A DNA stretch of 64,000 nt from Sporosarcina obsidiansis (GTDB lineage Bacteria; Bacillota; Bacilli; Bacillales_A; Planococcaceae). The stretch spans positions 26,218 through 90,217 of the forward strand of contig NZ_WHVW01000013.1 of assembly GCF_009651005.1 (NCBI RefSeq), read 5' to 3'. The position numbers and the translations under genes are program-made. The notes below the pieces were generated by a model. The model searched no databases and was not told the origin of the DNA. It saw only the letters and a program-made list of their open reading frames with translations. Shown here piece by piece: positions 60,742 to 64,000 of this stretch (the first letter of the stretch is position 1; every line of letters begins with the position of its first letter).

Positions 60742-61395
60742 TTATTCATGTCCAATGTGTTTTATTCGCTCAGTCTGAATTTGGGATATTTCATCGTCAA
60801 GCTTACTTCTTCTTTTCTCTAAAGCGGACTTTTCTAAACGTTTTTTCCAAGAATTATATAATTTCACTGTATTCTCAAATGAACTGTGGTCTTCGTCTTT
60901 TCTCAGGTAACACAAAACTACATACATGCTTTCTATGTATTCACAATATATACGAGAAAGTGGAGTAAAAGCTAACTCTTCATCAGCTAAGCCACTAACA
61001 AACGCTGCACTGAAATACTCAAACCTATTCAATACGTCAACGGCATCATTTTCGATTGATTTTCTTAATAAATCCTGTATGTATTTAGACTTTAAATTAC
61101 AGTTGTCATCAAACCTAAAATCATTATTGATGGGCCCCTTATAAATTTGTGTAACATTTTGTTTAATATTGAGTTGAACCTCACTTGCTTTAGGAATGAA
61201 CTCAGTAGCAAATAGATTTAAGTACTCGATGCTTTTTTCTACAGATGCTCTTTTATTTCTTGTTTCGTAATCTTTCTTTAACAACTGTATTTCATCTTTT
61301 GCTATTTTAAATTGTTTTATACCTATGAAGACACCAATAACCAAAACTATACCGGAAATATAATAAATCATTTCAAACCATTCCTTTACGTCCAT
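60742..61395 (-). CDS. Membrane-anchored helical protein, unknown (DUF4760-like layout)
   Basis: 217 residues. N-terminal membrane helix (about 9-27, YYISGIVLVIGVFIGIKQF) and a long cytoplasmic helical domain: RASVEKSIEYLNLFATEFIPKASEVQ and RFEYFSAAFVSGLADEELAFTPLSRIYCEYIESMYVVLCYLR. The layout resembles DUF4760-like phage accessory proteins, not confirmed. AAGGGGGATGAA before ATG. Likely membrane-tethered; exclusion role only a guess. Confidence 0.65.
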   Translation of the reverse strand: MDVKEWFEMIYYISGIVLVIGVFIGIKQFKIAKDEIQLLKKDYETRNKRASVEKSIEYLNLFATEFIPKASEVQLNIKQNVTQIYKGPINNDFRFDDNCNLKSKYIQDLLRKSIENDAVDVLNRFEYFSAAFVSGLADEELAFTPLSRIYCEYIESMYVVLCYLRKDEDHSSFENTVKLYNSWKKRLEKSALEKRRSKLDDEISQIQTERIKHIGHE

Positions 61396-61469
61396 TCCAT
61401 TTCATCCCCCTTTTGTCTATAAAGTATATATTAGACAAAAGATGAAATAATCCTCCAATAAATAATCTA

Positions 61470-61537
61470 TCTATTTTGGGGCAGATAGGAGCCGTTCAAT
61501 TGCTCTAACGCACCCCTTATTTTTAGCCATAGAAAAA
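61470..61537 (-). repeat. Connector/leader repeat copy B
   Basis: Minus strand TTTTTTCTATGGCTAAAAATAAGGGGTGCGTTAGAGCAATTGAACGGCTCCTA, upstream of the 217-residue gene; related to copies A and C. Confidence 0.7.
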
Positions 61538-61555
61538 AGCACCTTAAGGGGTGCC
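61534..61555 (-). terminator. Intrinsic terminator of the 132-residue gene
   Basis: GCACCCC-TTA-AGGTGC stem, minus strand continuing TTTTTTCTATGG. Confidence 0.75.
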
Positions 61556-61557
61556 TG

Positions 61558-61956
61558 TCAATCAAACATTTTCTTTGTTAGTTCATAAGTGAATTTATTC
61601 AAACTTTTACTTGCTTGCGTTTCCTTTTTCTCGAGATCATTCAACTCGCCACTTTTCATTGTTGCGATGCCAAACTTCTCGCTTTTTTCTTCGATAGCAT
61701 CGATATATTCCGTGAATAATCTAACCATCTTTTCTCCATCTTCTTCATAACCTTTAGGAACTTCAAGATTTTCAAGGTCTTTTTGTAAGCCGCGGAACTT
61801 TTTCACACATTCCGCCCAATCCTTCTTTAATAATTCAACGTCTTTTGCTTCTTTTAAAGCTCGCTTCGAAGCTTCTTGATATTCTACCGATATCGCTTTC
61901 AGCCTCGGAGCGAAACGGCCGAAAGCCTGCGAGTATTCAAATTTACTGATTGGCAT
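61558..61956 (-). CDS. Accessory coiled-coil protein, unknown
   Basis: 132 residues, all-helical and highly charged (KKDWAECVKKFRGLQKDLENLEV, ATMKSGELNDLEKKETQASKSLNK). No membrane segment. Start ATG after GGGAGGTGATTTGGA. Preceded by a leader copy and followed by its own terminator. Not recognised. Confidence 0.65.
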   Translation of the reverse strand: MPISKFEYSQAFGRFAPRLKAISVEYQEASKRALKEAKDVELLKKDWAECVKKFRGLQKDLENLEVPKGYEEDGEKMVRLFTEYIDAIEEKSEKFGIATMKSGELNDLEKKETQASKSLNKFTYELTKKMFD

Positions 61957-61979
61957 TCCAAATCACCTCCCTCTGACAA

Positions 61980-62012
61980 TATTCGTCAAAGAAGGTGAAT
62001 AACCTCTATTTT
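61980..62012 (-). repeat. Accessory-gene leader motif copy
   Basis: Minus strand AAAATAGAGGTTATTCACCTTCTTTGACGAATATTG just upstream of the ribosome site of the 132-residue gene. Confidence 0.6.
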
Positions 62013-62076
62013 CGCTCGTTATGTATGGGGCTTGCAGGAGTCATTCAATCGCTCGAACGCACCCCTCCTTTAATGG
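62013..62076 (-). repeat. Connector/leader repeat copy C
   Basis: Minus strand ATTAAAGGAGGGGTGCGTTCGAGCGATTGAATGACTCCTGCAAGCCCCATACATAACGAGCG, similar to copies A and B. Confidence 0.7.
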
Positions 62077-62091
62077 TTCCCCTCATATATA

Positions 62092-62118
62092 TAGACTTCG
62101 TACGTCTTTCGTACGTCA
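62092..62118. repeat. Direct repeat GACGTACGAA with CGTACG palindromes
   Basis: Two adjacent copies on the minus strand right after the sigma-like gene stop, each with the palindrome CGTACG. Possibly a protein-binding site, or part of a terminator-like structure; no stem followed by T-run is obvious. Confidence 0.4.
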
Positions 62119-62616
62119 TGAAACATTTTTCTCGACGCGTTCCTTCACTTTTTGCCGAGCGCGTTCGATATATTGCTGTACAGTCCGCTTCTTCAATCCA
62201 ACTTCATCAGCAATTTTACCCATGCTCATACCTTGTCCCTCATGCAACACGTAACATTGTCTTTCCCGATGTGACATAGATGCGAATATATCTGCTAGAA
62301 TTAACCGTTCTTCTTTGCTGATAAATAGATGCTTATGATCTTCTTCCAGCTGCTCTACGATATCTGGAATTGTCTCCATGTTATCAATATATTGTATTTG
62401 ATAGATCGCGCGTTTTTCAGCCCCTCGATAAGTTCCAGGTTGTCGCCCGGTAGCCATCCAGTCGATAGAGAAGGCCATGCTTTCAATCATACTGTTGATC
62501 TGTGTCAAATCGTCCATAGCGTCAGGGTTCTTCCTGTCCAATAGATCTGCGCGCTTTATTAACTCTAGTTGCCCCACCGTATATTCTTCAATCAAGTCAT
62601 TCGCCCAATCCAACAT
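62116..62616 (-). CDS. Sigma-70 region 4-like late-gene regulator (Xpf-like)
   Basis: 166 residues. C-terminal HTH (SHRERQCYVLHEGQGMSMGKIADEVGLKKRTVQQYIERARQKV) matches sigma region 4; the N-terminal half is helical (DLTQINSMIESMAFSIDWMATGRQPG) as in PBSX Xpf and ArpU-type phage activators. Probably turns on the late operon starting at xtmA. Start follows AGAGGGGG. No region 2 is visible, so it may act on host RNA polymerase as an incomplete sigma or activator. Confidence 0.82.
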   Translation of the reverse strand: MLDWANDLIEEYTVGQLELIKRADLLDRKNPDAMDDLTQINSMIESMAFSIDWMATGRQPGTYRGAEKRAIYQIQYIDNMETIPDIVEQLEEDHKHLFISKEERLILADIFASMSHRERQCYVLHEGQGMSMGKIADEVGLKKRTVQQYIERARQKVKERVEKNVS

Positions 62617-62630
62617 GTGAAATCCCCCTC

Positions 62631-62822
62631 TTATCGTTGTCTGTATGCTCCGCCTTTTTTTCGTCCGTACGTCGGTCTGTTAGTCCCCATCAAATCCAGT
62701 AAATCCCGCTCACTCAATCGCTCGTTTCGCTTCTTCCTTGTCCTAGTGCCCTTTTGCTCTAACACTTGTTTAACAGGCTGCACGAGCCCTTTTTCAGTTA
62801 GCTGTTCTTGCAAAGTTCTCAT
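62631..62822 (-). CDS. Small basic protein upstream of the sigma-like gene
   Basis: 63 residues from ATG 62822 after GGGAGTGAGG. KGLVQPVKQVLEQKGTRTRKKRNERLSERDLLDLMGTNRPTYGRKKGGAYRQR is strongly basic; likely nucleic acid-binding or a regulator in the same operon as the sigma-like gene. Function unknown; longer frame from 62864 lacks a site. Confidence 0.6.
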   Translation of the reverse strand: MRTLQEQLTEKGLVQPVKQVLEQKGTRTRKKRNERLSERDLLDLMGTNRPTYGRKKGGAYRQR

Positions 62823-62846
62823 TGCCTCACTCCCTTTTTTTGAAAT

Positions 62847-62920
62847 AAAAAAAGAGGACAACAATTGACACAGCGTAATGCTGCCATCAAATGTTGTCCT
62901 CTGGTTGGCCAGGGGGACTG
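62847..62920 (-). repeat. Duplicated terminator-like element, copy 1
   Basis: Closely matches 63407-63476. Minus strand AGTCCCCCTGGCCAACCAGAGGACAAC ... GTTGTCCTCTTTTTTT: a small CTGG/CCAG hairpin followed by a long stem ending in a T-run, 2 bases after the stop of the 133-residue gene. Confidence 0.8.
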
Positions 62921-62921
62921 G

Positions 62922-63323
62922 TTATTCGTTTTGAATCGTATTGCAATTCTCTTCTTTTTTTTCAATCAACAAATCCATTAATTCTATACAATATGTATTT
63001 TTCTCTACAGATTTGCGAAAAATTCTATCTATAATTAAATACGTACCAAATGCAATAAATAAAAGAATTGCCAAGTATAAAGCCATATAATTTTTGTCAA
63101 TACCAGCTCTTAGAATAATATTTATATTAATCGTTAAGAATATTCCTAAGAATAACAAACCAACTTGAATTGCTTTTGAGCTTTCACTTTTTGAAACTAT
63201 TTTTGCTCGTAATAACTGAATTTCAAAAATCGATTTTTCCGAAACCCTTTTACTTTTGAAATACTTAGATCCTCTTAACATTCCATCTATTTTCTTCTCC
63301 AACAATTTCAGGTCATTCAACAT
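62922..63323 (-). CDS. Two-helix membrane protein, unknown
   Basis: 133 residues. Coiled N-terminus, then two hydrophobic helices (about 51-70 and 80-99: AIQVGLLFLGIFLTININII and YMALYLAILLFIAFGTYLII), then a short cytoplasmic tail. AGGGGAAG precedes ATG. Ends at a duplicated terminator shared with the next gene. No family recognised. Confidence 0.6.
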   Translation of the reverse strand: MLNDLKLLEKKIDGMLRGSKYFKSKRVSEKSIFEIQLLRAKIVSKSESSKAIQVGLLFLGIFLTININIILRAGIDKNYMALYLAILLFIAFGTYLIIDRIFRKSVEKNTYCIELMDLLIEKKEENCNTIQNE

Positions 63324-63406
63324 ACTTCCCCTCCGATATTATCATAATATTTATTATCTAGATTTATTATATCACTCTATAATTTTCCATTAAAGTTTTT
63401 CACTAC

Positions 63407-63476
63407 AAAAAAAGACAACAAATGATTCAACGCAATGCTGCAATCAATCGTTGTCCTCTGGTTAGCCAGGGGGACT
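63407..63476 (-). repeat. Duplicated terminator-like element, copy 2
   Basis: Same layout as copy 1: CTGG-CTAA-CCAG hairpin followed by a long imperfect stem GACAAC...GTTGTC and T-run, immediately after the stop of the putAbiC-like gene. Confidence 0.8.
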
Positions 63477-63477
63477 A

Positions 63478-64000
63478 TTATTGGTTTTCAGTTAACAATT
63501 TAAAATGTTTGTTAGCAATCAAATTTTCAGGTCTAAGGTTAAGCCAATCATTTTGCTCTAGTATTTTTTTCAATAGCACATCTGAAAAACTTATATAAAA
63601 CAATATTATCATTTCCGACTTGGATGTTTGGCTGAATAATAATTTCTTATAAGTCTCTTCATTTTCAGCACCTTGGATATAATCTAAAATATATTTAAAG
63701 CTTGATAAATAAGTGGACAATTGATTACTATATTTATCGACAAAGTAATTCGAAAAGTTTATCAAGCGACTATCCTGTTCATCAGGCCTGAAAACTTTAA
63801 GCCCGCCTTTAGATTCAGGTCTACAATCAACTGAGTTATTAAAATCATCCCTTACTCTTAAATATAAGTCGTCTAGAGCGTCAAAACCCTCTAACTCCTT
63901 TCCGTTGCGCTCTATAGTAATCTGTTTTTTAATTTCCGAATGTGAATTCACTAAATTGAAAAATGTCGTTTCAAACCTTTGCCTTTCCATCGTTATATAC
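63478..64000 (-). CDS. putAbiC-like phage abortive infection protein, 5' end outside window
   Basis: About 173 residues visible; the frame is open at the right edge, so the true start is beyond 64000 and the Met at 63990 has no ribosome site. RFETTFFNLVNSHSEIKKQI and the later STYLSSFKYILDYIQG...YKKLLFSQTSKSEMIILFYISFSD match the putAbiC family (PF16872). Known members have two N-terminal membrane helices, which would lie outside this window. Located among prophage accessory genes, so a role in excluding other phages is likely by analogy. Confidence 0.65.
   Translation of the reverse strand, partial: YITMERQRFETTFFNLVNSHSEIKKQITIERNGKELEGFDALDDLYLRVRDDFNNSVDCRPESKGGLKVFRPDEQDSRLINFSNYFVDKYSNQLSTYLSSFKYILDYIQGAENEETYKKLLFSQTSKSEMIILFYISFSDVLLKKILEQNDWLNLRPENLIANKHFKLLTENQ

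Noticed and set aside
63455..63480. tRNA-like text (GGTTAGCCAGGGGGACTA) at the duplicated element
   Set aside because: No cloverleaf can be drawn, no anticodon or T-loop; it is part of a terminator-like repeat.

Overview
The window looks like the chromosome of a low-GC Gram-positive bacterium of the order Bacillales, probably Planococcaceae (Sporosarcina-like). Evidence: strong AGGAGG-type ribosome sites, frequent TTG and GTG starts, gene families restricted to Bacillales (XpaC/YaaN, YozE, YpmS/YpmR, DUF1033, DUF6501), and a B. subtilis-like gene neighbourhood (msrB-msrA-ypmS-ypmR-degV, hemolysin III, dfrA-thyA). The genus is inference; no rRNA is present. Positions 1-27.3 kb are ordinary core chromosome: a partial PBP-like protein, a two-gene LCP/AI-2E-transporter unit, an MFS exporter, an ABC-F protein, a lipoprotein, a cold-shock gene with a long leader, the xpaC-yaaN pair, the odhA-odhB operon of the TCA cycle, an out-of-cluster murG, a MATE exporter, a repeat-bearing CAP-domain secreted protein, a COG0523 metal GTPase, a CtpA/B-type protease, deoD, methionine sulfoxide reductases, an ypmS/ypmR/degV group, and dfrA-thyA. 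Positions 27.6-64 kb are a PBSX-like contractile-tail prophage (myovirus morphology) transcribed almost entirely on the minus strand; it runs off the right edge, so integrase, repressor and replication genes are not seen. Reading right to left: accessory single genes (62.6-64 kb and 59.2-62.1 kb), a sigma-like late regulator (Xpf-like), small and large terminase, portal, minor head protein, XkdF, capsid, head-tail connectors, sheath, tube, a tail-assembly chaperone with a programmed -1 frameshift, a 1219-residue tape measure, baseplate proteins XkdP-XkdU, tail-tip proteins, then XhlA-holin-M23 endolysin, and finally an accessory zone at 27.7-33 kb. The accessory genes lie where phage defence or lysogenic-conversion genes usually sit: a 780-residue protein of unknown function with C-terminal TPR-like repeats (30.6-33.0 kb), a putAbiC-type abortive-infection protein cut by the right edge, several one-helix or two-helix membrane proteins, and a plus-strand gene in the tail-fibre/lysis interval. 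Many of these genes are preceded by related leader sequences and followed by similar hairpin terminators, giving one-gene cassettes. The most unusual non-coding structure is a 333-bp segment at 30.30-30.63 kb bounded by about 50-bp inverted repeats, each holding a 25-bp palindrome, which encloses a second copy of a dispersed repeat also found at 9.84 kb. Gene starts were moved from the longest open frame wherever a ribosome site pointed to an internal codon.
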